NCBI RefSeq assembly: GCF_035593345.1
Contig: NZ_CP141606.1
Location: 3,596,001-3,660,000 of the forward strand
Direction: 5' to 3'
DNA from: Lelliottia sp. JS-SCA-14
GTDB lineage: Bacteria > Pseudomonadota > Gammaproteobacteria > Enterobacterales > Enterobacteriaceae
Length of the DNA stretch: 64,000 bases
Shown piece after piece: positions 36,230 to 45,406 of this stretch. Position 1 is the first letter of the stretch, and every line of letters begins with the position of its first letter. A model generated the notes under the pieces. It worked only from the letters and a program-made list of their open reading frames with translations, was not told where the DNA came from and searched no databases. The position numbers and the translations under genes are program-made.

Positions 36230-37429
36230 ATGTCTACTTTCTCAATGAAGATGGATATTGCCGACAACCATTTTTTTACCGGGGAACACTCGTCGCTGTT
36301 CTCTCGCCAGCAGGCGCAGCAGGCCCGTCAGTTCCATCAAAAAATAGCCGGTTACAGGCCAACCCCCCTGTATGCCCTGAATGACCTGGCCGCCCTGTTC
36401 GGTGTGCACAAAATTCTGGTCAAAGACGAATCTCAGCGCTTCGGCCTCAACGCCTTCAAAATGCTGGGTGGTTCGTACGCCATCGCCCAACTGCTGTGTG
36501 AAAAATACCAGTTAGATATCAACGCCCTCTCCTTCAATACGCTGAAAAACAGCATCAAAGAGAAGATGACCTTCGCCACGACTACCGATGGCAACCACGG
36601 GCGTGGCGTGGCCTGGGCGGCAAAACAGCTTGGGCAAAATGCGGTGATCTACATGCCGAAAGGCTCCGCGCAGGAGCGCGTTGACGCCATTCTTCGCCTC
36701 GGCGCGCAGTGCATCGTCACCGACATGAACTACGACGATACCGTCCGCTTCACACTACAGATGGCACAAAAAAACGGCTGGGAAGTGGTGCAGGACACCG
36801 CGTGGGAAGGCTACACCAAAATCCCGACCTGGATTATGCAGGGTTACGCGACCCTCGCCGACGAAGCGGCCGACCAGATGTCCTCTCTGGGGATTGCCCG
36901 CCCGACACACGTCCTCTTACAGGCCGGTGTTGGCGCGATGGCCGGCGGCGTGCTCGGTTATCTGACCAACGTCTACGGCGCACATGAGCTGACCTCAGTC
37001 ATTGTTGAGCCGGACCAGGCCGACTGCATTTATCGCTCCGGCGTGAAAGGCGACATCGTCAATGTTGGCGGCGATATGGCCACCATTATGGCGGGCCTCG
37101 CCTGCGGTGAACCCAATCCGCTGGGCTGGGAGATCCTGCGCAACTGCGCCAGCCATTTCGTCTCCTGCCAGGACAGCGTCGCGGCCCTGGGGATGCGGGT
37201 GCTGGGCAATCCTCTCGGCAACGACCCCGCCATTATCTCCGGTGAATCCGGTGCCGTCGGCGTGGGGCTACTTGCCGCCATTCACTGCCATCCCGATCGC
37301 GATGCGCTAATGCAAAAACTCGGGCTGGACAGCCACTCCGTGGTGCTGGCGATCAGTACCGAAGGCGACACAGACGCGAAGCACTACCGGGAAGTGGTCT
37401 GGGAAGGCAAACATCCGGCAGCGCGCTAA
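36230..37429 (+). CDS. ygeX: 2,3-Diaminopropionate ammonia-lyase YgeX (DpaL)
   Basis: This PLP-dependent fold-type II enzyme splits 2,3-diaminopropionate into pyruvate and ammonia. The 399-residue protein has the PLP lysine in LNAFKMLGGSYA, the TTDGNHGRG loop and a glycine-rich phosphate site AGVGAMAGGVLGY. It sits 58 bp after ygeW, with AAGGA before its ATG. In this cluster it fits the carbon-releasing step of purine/urate breakdown, yielding pyruvate. Confidence 0.94.
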   Translation: MSTFSMKMDIADNHFFTGEHSSLFSRQQAQQARQFHQKIAGYRPTPLYALNDLAALFGVHKILVKDESQRFGLNAFKMLGGSYAIAQLLCEKYQLDINALSFNTLKNSIKEKMTFATTTDGNHGRGVAWAAKQLGQNAVIYMPKGSAQERVDAILRLGAQCIVTDMNYDDTVRFTLQMAQKNGWEVVQDTAWEGYTKIPTWIMQGYATLADEAADQMSSLGIARPTHVLLQAGVGAMAGGVLGYLTNVYGAHELTSVIVEPDQADCIYRSGVKGDIVNVGGDMATIMAGLACGEPNPLGWEILRNCASHFVSCQDSVAALGMRVLGNPLGNDPAIISGESGAVGVGLLAAIHCHPDRDALMQKLGLDSHSVVLAISTEGDTDAKHYREVVWEGKHPAAR

Positions 37430-37483
37430 CGCATTTTCATTTCATCCCGAAACACGGGAAAACAAGGACTGGAGAACAACTCA

Positions 37484-38695
37484 ATGGCTAAGCAAATTCC
37501 TTTCAAACTGATTACCGAAAAAGCAAAACATTATCAGGACGATATGACACGTTTTCTGCGCGACATGATCGCCATCCCAAGCGAAAGCTGCGATGAAAAG
37601 CGCGTTGTGCATCGCATCAAAGAAGAGATGGAAAAAGTCGGGTTCGACAAAGTGGAAATCGACCCGATGGGCAACGTGCTCGGCTATATCGGCCACGGCC
37701 CGCGTCTGGTGGCGATGGATGCTCACATCGATACCGTCGGCATCGGCAACATCAAAAACTGGAACTTTGACCCGTATAAAGGCATGGAAACCGATGAACT
37801 GATCGGCGGGCGCGGCGCGTCCGATCAGGAAGGCGGCATGGCCTCCATGGTCTACGCCGGGAAAATCATCAAAGATCTGGGGCTGGAAGATGAGTACACC
37901 CTGCTGGTGACCGGCACCGTGCAGGAAGAGGACTGCGACGGCCTGTGCTGGCAATACATCATTGAGCAGTCCGGCATCCGTCCGGAGTTCGTGGTCAGCA
38001 CCGAGCCCACCGACTGCCAGATCTATCGCGGCCAGCGCGGACGCATGGAAATTCGCGTCGACGTTCAGGGCGTCAGCTGTCATGGCTCTGCGCCGGAACG
38101 CGGCGACAATGCCATCTTCAAAATGGGCCCAATCCTCAACGATCTGCAGGGGCTTTCGCACAACCTCGGCAATGATGAATTCCTCGGCAAAGGCACCCTC
38201 ACCGTCTCCGAAATCTTCTTCACCTCGCCAAGCCGCTGCGCGGTGGCGGACAGCTGCGCCGTCTCCATCGACCGCCGTCTGACCTGGGGCGAAACCTGGG
38301 AAGGCGCGCTGGAAGAGATCCGCGCCCTGCCAGCGGTCAAAAAAGTCGGTGCAGTCGTCTCCATGTACAACTACGACCGTCCTTCATGGACCGGTCTGGT
38401 CTACCCCACCGAGTGCTATTTCCCGACCTGGAAAGTGGAAGAGAATCACTTCACCGTCCGCGCCCTGAGCAACGCCTATGAAGGCCTGTTCGGCAAAGCG
38501 CCGGTCGTCGACAAGTGGACCTTCTCCACCAACGGCGTCTCGATCATGGGCCGTCACGGCATTCCGGTGATCGGCTTTGGTCCAGGCAAAGAGCCGGAAG
38601 CGCACGCGCCGAACGAGAAGACCTGGAAATCACACCTGGTTACCTGCGCCGCCATGTATGCCGCTATCCCGCTGAGCTGGCTGGCAACCGAATAA
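37484..38695 (+). CDS. ygeY: M20-family hydrolase YgeY
   Basis: The 403-residue metallopeptidase/deacylase relative is known as the 'selenium metabolism-linked' YgeY type. Metal ligands lie in MDAHIDTVG (HxD), [13 protein letters not shown] and TVQEEDCDG (EE), with a C-terminal His in PEAHAPNEK; a lid domain ([16 protein letters not shown] [11 protein letters not shown]) is present. The substrate is probably an N-carbamoyl or amide intermediate of the urate pathway; inference. It lies 54 bp after ygeX. Confidence 0.93.
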   Translation: MAKQIPFKLITEKAKHYQDDMTRFLRDMIAIPSESCDEKRVVHRIKEEMEKVGFDKVEIDPMGNVLGYIGHGPRLVAMDAHIDTVGIGNIKNWNFDPYKGMETDELIGGRGASDQEGGMASMVYAGKIIKDLGLEDEYTLLVTGTVQEEDCDGLCWQYIIEQSGIRPEFVVSTEPTDCQIYRGQRGRMEIRVDVQGVSCHGSAPERGDNAIFKMGPILNDLQGLSHNLGNDEFLGKGTLTVSEIFFTSPSRCAVADSCAVSIDRRLTWGETWEGALEEIRALPAVKKVGAVVSMYNYDRPSWTGLVYPTECYFPTWKVEENHFTVRALSNAYEGLFGKAPVVDKWTFSTNGVSIMGRHGIPVIGFGPGKEPEAHAPNEKTWKSHLVTCAAMYAAIPLSWLATE

Positions 38696-38748
38696 TCGCT
38701 TTTCGCATCACCTCCCGCCGCGTCCACGGCGGGAGTCTGGGGTTATCT

Positions 38749-40170
38749 ATGCGCCTGTTGATTAAAAATGGCCTTGTCGTCAACGCCGACGGACAGGCAA
38801 AGCAGGATCTGTTGATCGAAGGGGGTCGGGTTAAACGCCTTGCCCCACGCATTGAGGTTGAGCCGACCTGCGAGATTATTGACGCCGAGGGGTGCTACGT
38901 CATGCCCGGCGGAGTCGATGTTCATACCCACTTTAATATTGATACCGGTCTCGCACGCAGCTGCGATGATTTTTTCACCGGCACCCGCGCCGCCGCCTGT
39001 GGCGGGACGACCACCATTGTCGATCATATGGGCTTTGGCCCGTCGGGCTGTCGACTGCGTCATCAGCTTGAGGCCTACCAGGGCTACGCCGCCTACAAAG
39101 CAGTGATCGACTATAGTTTTCACGGCGTGATCCAGCACATCAACGCCGCCATTCTCGATGAGATTCCGATGATGGTTGAGGCGGGTATCAGCAGTTTTAA
39201 ACTCTATCTGACCTATCAGTACAAACTGAACGACGACGAGGTTTTACAGGCGCTGCACCATCTGCATCGCGCCCACGCGCTCGCCACCGTCCATCCGGAA
39301 AACGACGCGGCCATCAAGCAAAAGCGCGCCGAGTTTATCACCGCCGGGAAAACCGCCCCGCGCTACCACGCCCTGAGCCGTCCGGTGGAGTGTGAAGCCG
39401 AAGCCATCGCCAGGATGATCAATCTTGCCCAGCTCGCAGGTAACGCGCCGCTGTATATCGTGCACCTTTCCAACGGTTTGGGGCTGGACTATTTACGCCT
39501 TGCCCGCGCCCGCCATCAGCCGGTGTGGGTCGAAACCTGCCCGCAATATTTGCTGCTCGACGACCGCTGCTATGAACGCGACGACGCGCTGAAGTTTATT
39601 CTCAGCCCACCGCTGCGTAATGCCAGCAACAACGACGCCCTGTGGTGCGGCATTGCCGATGGTGGAATTGACGTGGTGGCGACCGATCACTGCACCTTCT
39701 CGATGGCCCAGCGCCAGCAGATCTCCGGTGGTGATTTCAGCCGCTGCCCGAACGGTCTTCCGGGTGTTGAAAACCGCCTGCTGCTGATGTTCTCCAACGG
39801 GGTGATGACCGGGCGTATCACGCCGGAGCGCTTCGTCGCCCTGACCAGCACCAACCCGGCAAAACTGTTTGGCATGTGGCCGCAGAAAGGGTTGCTCGCC
39901 CCCGAATCGGACGCCGACGTGGTGATCATCGATCCGAAAAGAACCACCACCATCCGCCACGAGATGCTGCACGACAATGCCGACTATTCGCCGTGGGAAG
40001 GCTTTATCTGCCAGGGCGCGATTCGCCAGACCCTCTCCCGAGGCCGGGTGATTTATCACAACGGTAAATTTACCGGCAGTGCCGGGCAGGGCCGCTTTAT
40101 CCGCCGTCAGCCTTTTTCCGCTAAGCACGCTCCCGCCACGGGAACATATTTCAATGAGAGGAATCAATGA
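38749..40170 (+). CDS. hyuA: Dihydropyrimidinase/hydantoinase HyuA (YgeZ)
   Basis: The 473-residue amidohydrolase opens cyclic amides such as hydantoins or dihydropyrimidines. Metal ligands are VDVHTHFN (HxH), the carbamylated Lys in SSFKLYLTYQYK, His in TVHPEND and VHLSN, and Asp in VATDHCTF. The ATG at 38749 begins MRLLIKNGLVV, the normal family start; the long frame back to 38515 is spurious. It overlaps yqeA by 4 bp. Confidence 0.93.
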   Translation: MRLLIKNGLVVNADGQAKQDLLIEGGRVKRLAPRIEVEPTCEIIDAEGCYVMPGGVDVHTHFNIDTGLARSCDDFFTGTRAAACGGTTTIVDHMGFGPSGCRLRHQLEAYQGYAAYKAVIDYSFHGVIQHINAAILDEIPMMVEAGISSFKLYLTYQYKLNDDEVLQALHHLHRAHALATVHPENDAAIKQKRAEFITAGKTAPRYHALSRPVECEAEAIARMINLAQLAGNAPLYIVHLSNGLGLDYLRLARARHQPVWVETCPQYLLLDDRCYERDDALKFILSPPLRNASNNDALWCGIADGGIDVVATDHCTFSMAQRQQISGGDFSRCPNGLPGVENRLLLMFSNGVMTGRITPERFVALTSTNPAKLFGMWPQKGLLAPESDADVVIIDPKRTTTIRHEMLHDNADYSPWEGFICQGAIRQTLSRGRVIYHNGKFTGSAGQGRFIRRQPFSAKHAPATGTYFNERNQ

Positions 40171-41099
40171 GTAAAAAAATTGTTCTCGCCCTGGGCGGGA
40201 ATGCCCTGGGCGACAATCTTGCCGGGCAAATGCAGGCTGTGAAGCAAACGGCGCAGGCGATTGTGGACCTGATCGCGCAGGGTCATCAGGTGGTGGTCAC
40301 CCACGGCAACGGTCCGCAGGTAGGGATGATCAATCTCGCCTTCGAAGCTGCCGCCAGAACCGAAGCCCACACCCCGATGCTGCCGATGTCCGTCTGCGTA
40401 GCCCTGAGTCAGGGTTACATTGGCTACGATCTGCAAAACGCCCTGCGCGAAGAGCTGCTCAGCCGCAACCTGCCCATTCCTGTCGCCACCTTGATTACTC
40501 AGGTGGAAGTGGATGCCAACGACGAGGCTTTCCGCAACCCGACAAAACCCATCGGATCCTTCTTCAGCAAAGACGAAGCCGACGCGCTCACCCGCCAGGG
40601 CTATACCATGAAAGAGGACGCCGGGCGCGGCTACCGCCGAGTTGTCGCCTCGCCGAAGCCACTGGATATTATCGAAAAAGAGACGGTGAAAGCGCTGATG
40701 CATGCCGGTCAGGTGGTGATCACCGCCGGTGGCGGCGGAATTCCGGTGATTCGTGAGGGCAACCATCTGCGCGGTGCCAGCGCGGTCATTGATAAAGACT
40801 GGGCCAGCGCGCGACTGGCGGCGATGATCGACGCCGATATGCTGATTATCCTCACCGCCGTGGAGAAGGTTGCCATCAACTTTGGCAAACCTGACGAACA
40901 GTGGTTAGAGAAGCTTTCGTTGAGTGATGCCGAGCGCTTCATTGCCGAAGGGCATTTCGCCAAAGGCTCCATGCTGCCCAAAGTGGAAGCGGCAGCCTCT
41001 TTCGCCCGTTCGCGTCCCGGTCGTCAGGCGCTCATTACTATGTTGAGCAAAGCCAAAGAGGGCATTGAAGGTAAGACCGGGACGATTATCGAAGGTTAA
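40167..41099 (+). CDS. yqeA: Carbamate kinase YqeA
   Basis: The 310-residue carbamate kinase makes ATP from carbamoyl phosphate. It begins MSKKIVLALGGNALGDNLAG and has the glycine-rich VITAGGGGIPVIREG and VIDKDWASARLA substrate loops. It is the energy-conserving last step expected after the ring-opening and carbamoyl-transfer enzymes of the operon. ATGA overlap with hyuA shows coupling. A terminator lies 22 bp downstream. Confidence 0.95.
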   Translation: MSKKIVLALGGNALGDNLAGQMQAVKQTAQAIVDLIAQGHQVVVTHGNGPQVGMINLAFEAAARTEAHTPMLPMSVCVALSQGYIGYDLQNALREELLSRNLPIPVATLITQVEVDANDEAFRNPTKPIGSFFSKDEADALTRQGYTMKEDAGRGYRRVVASPKPLDIIEKETVKALMHAGQVVITAGGGGIPVIREGNHLRGASAVIDKDWASARLAAMIDADMLIILTAVEKVAINFGKPDEQWLEKLSLSDAERFIAEGHFAKGSMLPKVEAAASFARSRPGRQALITMLSKAKEGIEGKTGTIIEG

Positions 41100-41896
41100 T
41101 CAGCAACCGCGTCTGCCATCATCAGGCCCCCAGGGGCCTGATTTTTTACCTGCAAAAGTTCCGCCAGCACGCTGATGGCAATTTCATTCGGCGTTTCGGC
41201 CCCAATGTCATACCCCACCGGAGCGCGCAGACGGGCGATATCCGCCTCAGGCACGCCGTTTTCCCGCATCTGGCGGACAAACACCTGCACCTTGCGCCGA
41301 CTGGCCAGCAGCCCAAGCCAGGCCACCGGCATCACAATCAGCTTATCCAGCGCCTCGCGATCCTGGTTATTGGTGGCGATCAGCACAAAGTTTTCCGGGC
41401 AAATCGCCAGTTGCTCAACGGCAGTCCCGAACGTGGGCGCATGCAGCAAGGTGGTCGATGGTGGAAAGTAGTCCGGGTTCAGGCTCTCTTCGTGAATATC
41501 CGCCACCGCAACGTCAAAACCCAACAACACAGCGCCATGCGCAATCGCCCGATTCACGTGACCGCCGCCGATCAAGACCAGACGCGGGCGCAGGCCATGC
41601 ACGCTGATGTAAACCGACATCGCCCCGCCGCAGTCAGACCCCACTGCGTCGCTGCCGTTGCGCGCCATGCGCCCGTGAAACATTCTCGAGGCCTTCTCCT
41701 GCATCGCCTCCAGCGCTTCGGTAATCACCTTCCGCTCCACCATTCCCCCGCCAATGGTCCCCAGGATAGAGCCATCATCGCGGACCAGCATCTGGGCGGA
41801 ATGTCTGGGAGTAGAGCCGCGGCTGTCGACGATTTGCGCCAGTGCAAACGCCCGGTTTTGCTCTTCAAGCCGTGCGGCTTCTGCGAAAATATTCAT
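41096..41896 (-). CDS. XdhC-like molybdenum hydroxylase maturation protein
   Basis: The 266-residue XdhC/CoxI family protein inserts or sulfurates the Mo cofactor of xanthine dehydrogenase-type enzymes. Motifs are RGSTPRHSAQMLVR, GTIGGGMVE, DCGGAMSVYI and a Rossmann fold LVLIGGGHVNRAIA, then ATNNQDREAL and RAPVGYDIGAETPNEIAIS. It starts at 41896 with GAGG ahead; the frame to 41941 adds an implausible N-terminus. It is about half the length of E. coli YqeB, so it is named by family only. It is convergent with yqeA. Confidence 0.85.
   Translation of the reverse strand: MNIFAEAARLEEQNRAFALAQIVDSRGSTPRHSAQMLVRDDGSILGTIGGGMVERKVITEALEAMQEKASRMFHGRMARNGSDAVGSDCGGAMSVYISVHGLRPRLVLIGGGHVNRAIAHGAVLLGFDVAVADIHEESLNPDYFPPSTTLLHAPTFGTAVEQLAICPENFVLIATNNQDREALDKLIVMPVAWLGLLASRRKVQVFVRQMRENGVPEADIARLRAPVGYDIGAETPNEIAISVLAELLQVKNQAPGGLMMADAVAD
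41121..41147 (+). terminator. yqeA operon terminator inside the converging XdhC-like gene
   Basis: A 10-bp stem ATCAGGCCCC / GGGGCCTGAT with a CA loop is followed by TTTTT on the plus strand. It lies within the last codons of the opposite gene (its GGLMM-x region), so both coding and termination use the same bases. Confidence 0.85.
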
Positions 41897-42054
41897 AACG
41901 ACCTCGATGATTATTCCTTTGATCTCAATCCTGTTTGCCATGCAAGGTTTATGCTGATTTCATCCCTGTCGTGCTAAAGCGTGAGCGTCGTCGGCTTATT
42001 TGCCTTTTCAGTCCCCTTTTCGTCCTGCCGCGATAATCCCTAGGTTCTCACTAT

Positions 42055-42067
42055 TATCATTCTGATA
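42055..42067. promoter_or_regulatory. Palindrome TATCATTCTGATA, candidate YgeV site (ygfK)
   Basis: Twelve of 13 bases match the site at 34667. It lies about 150 bp upstream of the ygfK sigma-54 promoter in the 405-bp gap between the XdhC-like gene and ygfK. Confidence 0.6.
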
Positions 42068-42215
42068 GCTCACTTCTGTTTTTGAGAAATAAAACTTCAC
42101 CTTAAAAAAGAGTGATTTTAATTCGCATCAGGCATCGGGGGATTATTTATCCTATTGCCTTCGACTTTCGATCTGGTTCACAAATTTATTCAATCCCTGG
42201 CCGTGAGCTAACAGG

Positions 42216-42231
42216 TGGTGTGATTATTGCT
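42216..42231 (+). promoter_or_regulatory. Sigma-54 promoter candidate for ygfK-ssnA
   Basis: TGGTGT-GATTA-TTGCT has correct 10-base spacing between GG and GC and a consensus -12; -24 is weaker. Start expected near 42242, about 60 bases ahead of ygfK. Confidence 0.55.
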
Positions 42232-42301
42232 CTCCTTCTCCTCATTCACTGGAATTATCACAACACGAGCAATGTCTTTCTGACAAATTAAGGAGAAGGT
42301 T

Positions 42302-45300
42302 ATGGGGGATATTATGCGTCCCGTTCCGTTTGAGGAACTCTTGACGCGCATTTTTGATGAATACCAGAGCCAGCATTCCATTTTTGGTATTCCGGAACAG
42401 CAGTTTTATCAGCAGAAAGCACCGCACAGCCTGAGCGTGTTTGGCGAAAACTGCACAACGCCCGTGGGCCCTGCCGCAGGGCCGCACACCCAGCTGGCGC
42501 AGAATATCATTACCTCCTGGCTGACCGGCGGGCGGTTTATCGAACTGAAAACCGTGCAAATACTCGACCGCCTGGAACTGGAAAAACCCTGTATCGATGC
42601 GGAAGACGAATGTTTTAACACCGAATGGTCAACGGAATTTACCCTTCTGAAAGCCTGGGATGAATATCTCAAGGCGTGGTTTATTCTGCATCTGCTGGAA
42701 GAACTCTTCCCTCTCACTCCCGTCGAAAATGGCAAATCCTTTATTTTTAATATGAGCGTCGGGTATAACCTCGAGGGAATTAAGCAGCCGCCGATGCAGC
42801 AGTTTATCGATAATATGATTGATGCCTCTGCCCAGCCTAAATTTGCCGAATATCGCAACACACTCACCCGCTGGTTGCAGGATGAGTCCTTTATTAATCG
42901 CGTCAATCCGGCAGCGAAGCGATATCACCTTGCGACGCTGGCCCAGCGCATTCCGGGCAAGTTAGTGCAGAGCATCACGTTGTCCACCATGCATGGCTGC
43001 CCGCCGGATGAAATCGAAGCCATCTGCCGCTACATGCTGGAAGAGAAAAACCTCAACACCTTCGTGAAGCTCAATCCGACGCTATTAGGCTACCCACGCG
43101 TGCGCGAAATTCTCGACGCCTGCGGCTTCGGGTATATCAAACTCAGCGAAGAATCTTTCGAGCACGATCTCAAAATTGACCGGGCGCTGGAGATGCTCAA
43201 CCGTCTGGTCTCCCTCGCCAAAACGCGCTCGCTGGGCTTCGGGGTGAAACTCACCAACACCCTCGGCACGCTCAACGACAAAGGCGCGCTGCCGGGCGGC
43301 GAAATGTACATGTCCGGGCGCGCGCTGTTCCCGCTGGCGATCAACGTTGCGGCGCTGCTGTCGCGCGAGTTCGACGGCAAGCTGCCCATCTCCTACTCCG
43401 GCGGGGCCAGCCAGGTTAATATCCGCGAGATCTTCGAAACCGGGATTCGCCCAATCACCATGGCGACGGATCTGCTCAAACCCGGCGGCTACCTGCGCCT
43501 GACCGCCTGCCTGCATGAGCTGGAGTCCTCCGACTGCTGGGAGATGCCGCAGATTGACGTCGCGCGCCTGAACGCGCTGGCCGAAAAAGCGACGACCATG
43601 GCCTATACCCAGAAAAGCTGGAAGCCGGAAGATCGCATTGAAGTCGCCGAACCGCTGCCAATGTTCGATTGCTACGTCGCCCCCTGCGTCACCGCCTGCG
43701 CCATCAAGCAGGACATTCCGGAATACATCAGCCTGCTGGGGCAGCAGCGATACGCCGACGCGCTTGAGCTTATCTACCAGCGCAACGCCCTGCCCGCTAT
43801 CACCGGCCATATCTGCGATCACCAGTGCCAGTACAACTGTACGCGCCTCGATTACGACAGCGCACTCAACATCCGCGAACTGAAAAAAATCGCCCTCGAA
43901 AAAGGCTGGGAGGAGTATCAGCGTCGCTGGCACAAACCGGCGGGTTCCGGTTCACTTCATCCGGTCGCCGTGATCGGCGCGGGTCCCGCGGGGCTGGCGG
44001 CGGGTTACTTCCTCGCTCGCGCCGGGCACCCGGTTACGCTGTTTGAACGCGAAGAGAACGCCGGTGGCGTGGTCAAAAACATCATTCCTCAGTTCCGCAT
44101 TCCCGGCGAACTCATCCAGCATGACATCGATTTTGTGGTCGACCACGGGGTGAAAATTGTCTACGGCTGCGACCCGCATTTGAGCGTGGAAAAACTCCAG
44201 CAGCAGGGCTTCCACTATGTGCTGGTCGGCACAGGAACCAACAAAAACAGCGGCGTGAAGCTGCGCGGCGATAACCCGAACGTGCGCAAGTCCCTCGATT
44301 TCCTGCGCGAATTCAACAGTGGCGATACTCTGCATCTCGGCAAACACGTGGCCATTGTCGGCGCGGGGAATACGGCGATGGACTGCGCCCGCGCGGCCTT
44401 GCGCGTACCGGGAGTAGAAAAAGCCACCATCGTCTATCGCCGCTCGCAGCAGGAGATGCCGGCCTGGCGGGAGGAGTATGAAGAGGCCCTGCATGATGGC
44501 GTCGCCTTCCAGTTCCTGAGCAATCCGGAGCAATTCAACGCCGATGGGACGCTTGTCGTGCGGGTGATGATGCTCGGCGATCCTGATGAAAAAGGCCGTC
44601 GCCGCCCGGTCGACACCGCTGAAACCCGCACCATGCAGGTCGATACGCTGATCACCGCCATCGGGGAACAGCAGGACACCGACGCGCTGGCCGCGATGGG
44701 TATTCCGCTGGATGCACAGGGTTGGCCAGAGGTCAATGCCGACGGGGAGACCCGCAAACCGGGCGTGTTCCTGATTGGCGATGTCCAGCGCGGTCCGTCT
44801 TCCATCGTCGCCGCCATCGGCAATGCCCGGCGGGCGACGGACGTGATCCTGGCGCGGGAAAACATCGCCAGTTCTCACGCCAACAAACACTGGAACAACG
44901 TCGATCCGGCGCAGGTTTATCAGCGCAAAGGGGCGATTGCCATCGCTGAAATCAGCAAAGACGACAGCGATGCGTTTGTTGCCCAGGAGGCTAGCCGTTG
45001 TCTCGAGTGCAACTATATCTGCAGTAAGTGCGTCGACGTCTGCCCGAACCGCGCCAACGTCTCCATCGCCGTACCTGGCTTCCAGAACCGCTATCAGACG
45101 CTGCATCTGGATGCGTACTGCAACGAGTGCGGGAACTGCGCGCAGTTCTGTCCGTGGCAGGGAAAACCGTACAAAGACAAAGTCACGGTGTTCAGCCTGA
45201 TGCAGGATTTTCTGCACAGCAGCAACCCCGGTTTCTTCATCGACAACCACAGCGTACACGTCCGGCAGAACGACCAAACCTGGCAGCTCGCGATCGGCCA

Positions 45301-45406
45301 GGACAGCCAGTTCACCGAGGTTCCACCGGAGCTGAACGCGCTCTGCCGCATCATCAGCCATGTCCATCAGCACCATAGCTATCTGCTGGGAGGCGTTGAA
45401 GTATGA
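42302..45406 (+). CDS. ygfK: YgfK, Fe-S/FAD oxidoreductase
   Basis: The 1034-residue protein begins MGDIMRPVPFEELLTRIFDE. A dihydropyrimidine/DHOD-like TIM-barrel part comes first (TLSTMHGCPPDEIEAICRYM, KLNPTLLGYPRVREIL). A GltD-like NADPH/FAD part follows (Fe-S cysteines CYVAPCVTACAIKQD and CDHQCQYNC; VIGAGPAGLAAG; IVGAGNTAMDCARAA). It ends with two ferredoxin clusters (CNYICSKCVDVCP, CNECGNCAQFCP). In E. coli it was called a putative selenate reductase subunit. In anaerobic urate degradation it fits a reductive step on the purine or its ring-opened product. It overlaps ssnA by 4 bp. Confidence 0.93.
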   Translation: MGDIMRPVPFEELLTRIFDEYQSQHSIFGIPEQQFYQQKAPHSLSVFGENCTTPVGPAAGPHTQLAQNIITSWLTGGRFIELKTVQILDRLELEKPCIDAEDECFNTEWSTEFTLLKAWDEYLKAWFILHLLEELFPLTPVENGKSFIFNMSVGYNLEGIKQPPMQQFIDNMIDASAQPKFAEYRNTLTRWLQDESFINRVNPAAKRYHLATLAQRIPGKLVQSITLSTMHGCPPDEIEAICRYMLEEKNLNTFVKLNPTLLGYPRVREILDACGFGYIKLSEESFEHDLKIDRALEMLNRLVSLAKTRSLGFGVKLTNTLGTLNDKGALPGGEMYMSGRALFPLAINVAALLSREFDGKLPISYSGGASQVNIREIFETGIRPITMATDLLKPGGYLRLTACLHELESSDCWEMPQIDVARLNALAEKATTMAYTQKSWKPEDRIEVAEPLPMFDCYVAPCVTACAIKQDIPEYISLLGQQRYADALELIYQRNALPAITGHICDHQCQYNCTRLDYDSALNIRELKKIALEKGWEEYQRRWHKPAGSGSLHPVAVIGAGPAGLAAGYFLARAGHPVTLFEREENAGGVVKNIIPQFRIPGELIQHDIDFVVDHGVKIVYGCDPHLSVEKLQQQGFHYVLVGTGTNKNSGVKLRGDNPNVRKSLDFLREFNSGDTLHLGKHVAIVGAGNTAMDCARAALRVPGVEKATIVYRRSQQEMPAWREEYEEALHDGVAFQFLSNPEQFNADGTLVVRVMMLGDPDEKGRRRPVDTAETRTMQVDTLITAIGEQQDTDALAAMGIPLDAQGWPEVNADGETRKPGVFLIGDVQRGPSSIVAAIGNARRATDVILARENIASSHANKHWNNVDPAQVYQRKGAIAIAEISKDDSDAFVAQEASRCLECNYICSKCVDVCPNRANVSIAVPGFQNRYQTLHLDAYCNECGNCAQFCPWQGKPYKDKVTVFSLMQDFLHSSNPGFFIDNHSVHVRQNDQTWQLAIGQDSQFTEVPPELNALCRIISHVHQHHSYLLGGVEV

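Noticed and set aside
38515..38748. N-terminal extension of the hyuA frame
   Set aside because: The extension overlaps ygeY and is not part of the family; the ATG at 38749 gives the normal N-terminus.
43085..45376. Long antisense frames opposite ygfK
   Set aside because: They are shadows produced by GC-rich codon bias of ygfK and show no protein-like motifs.
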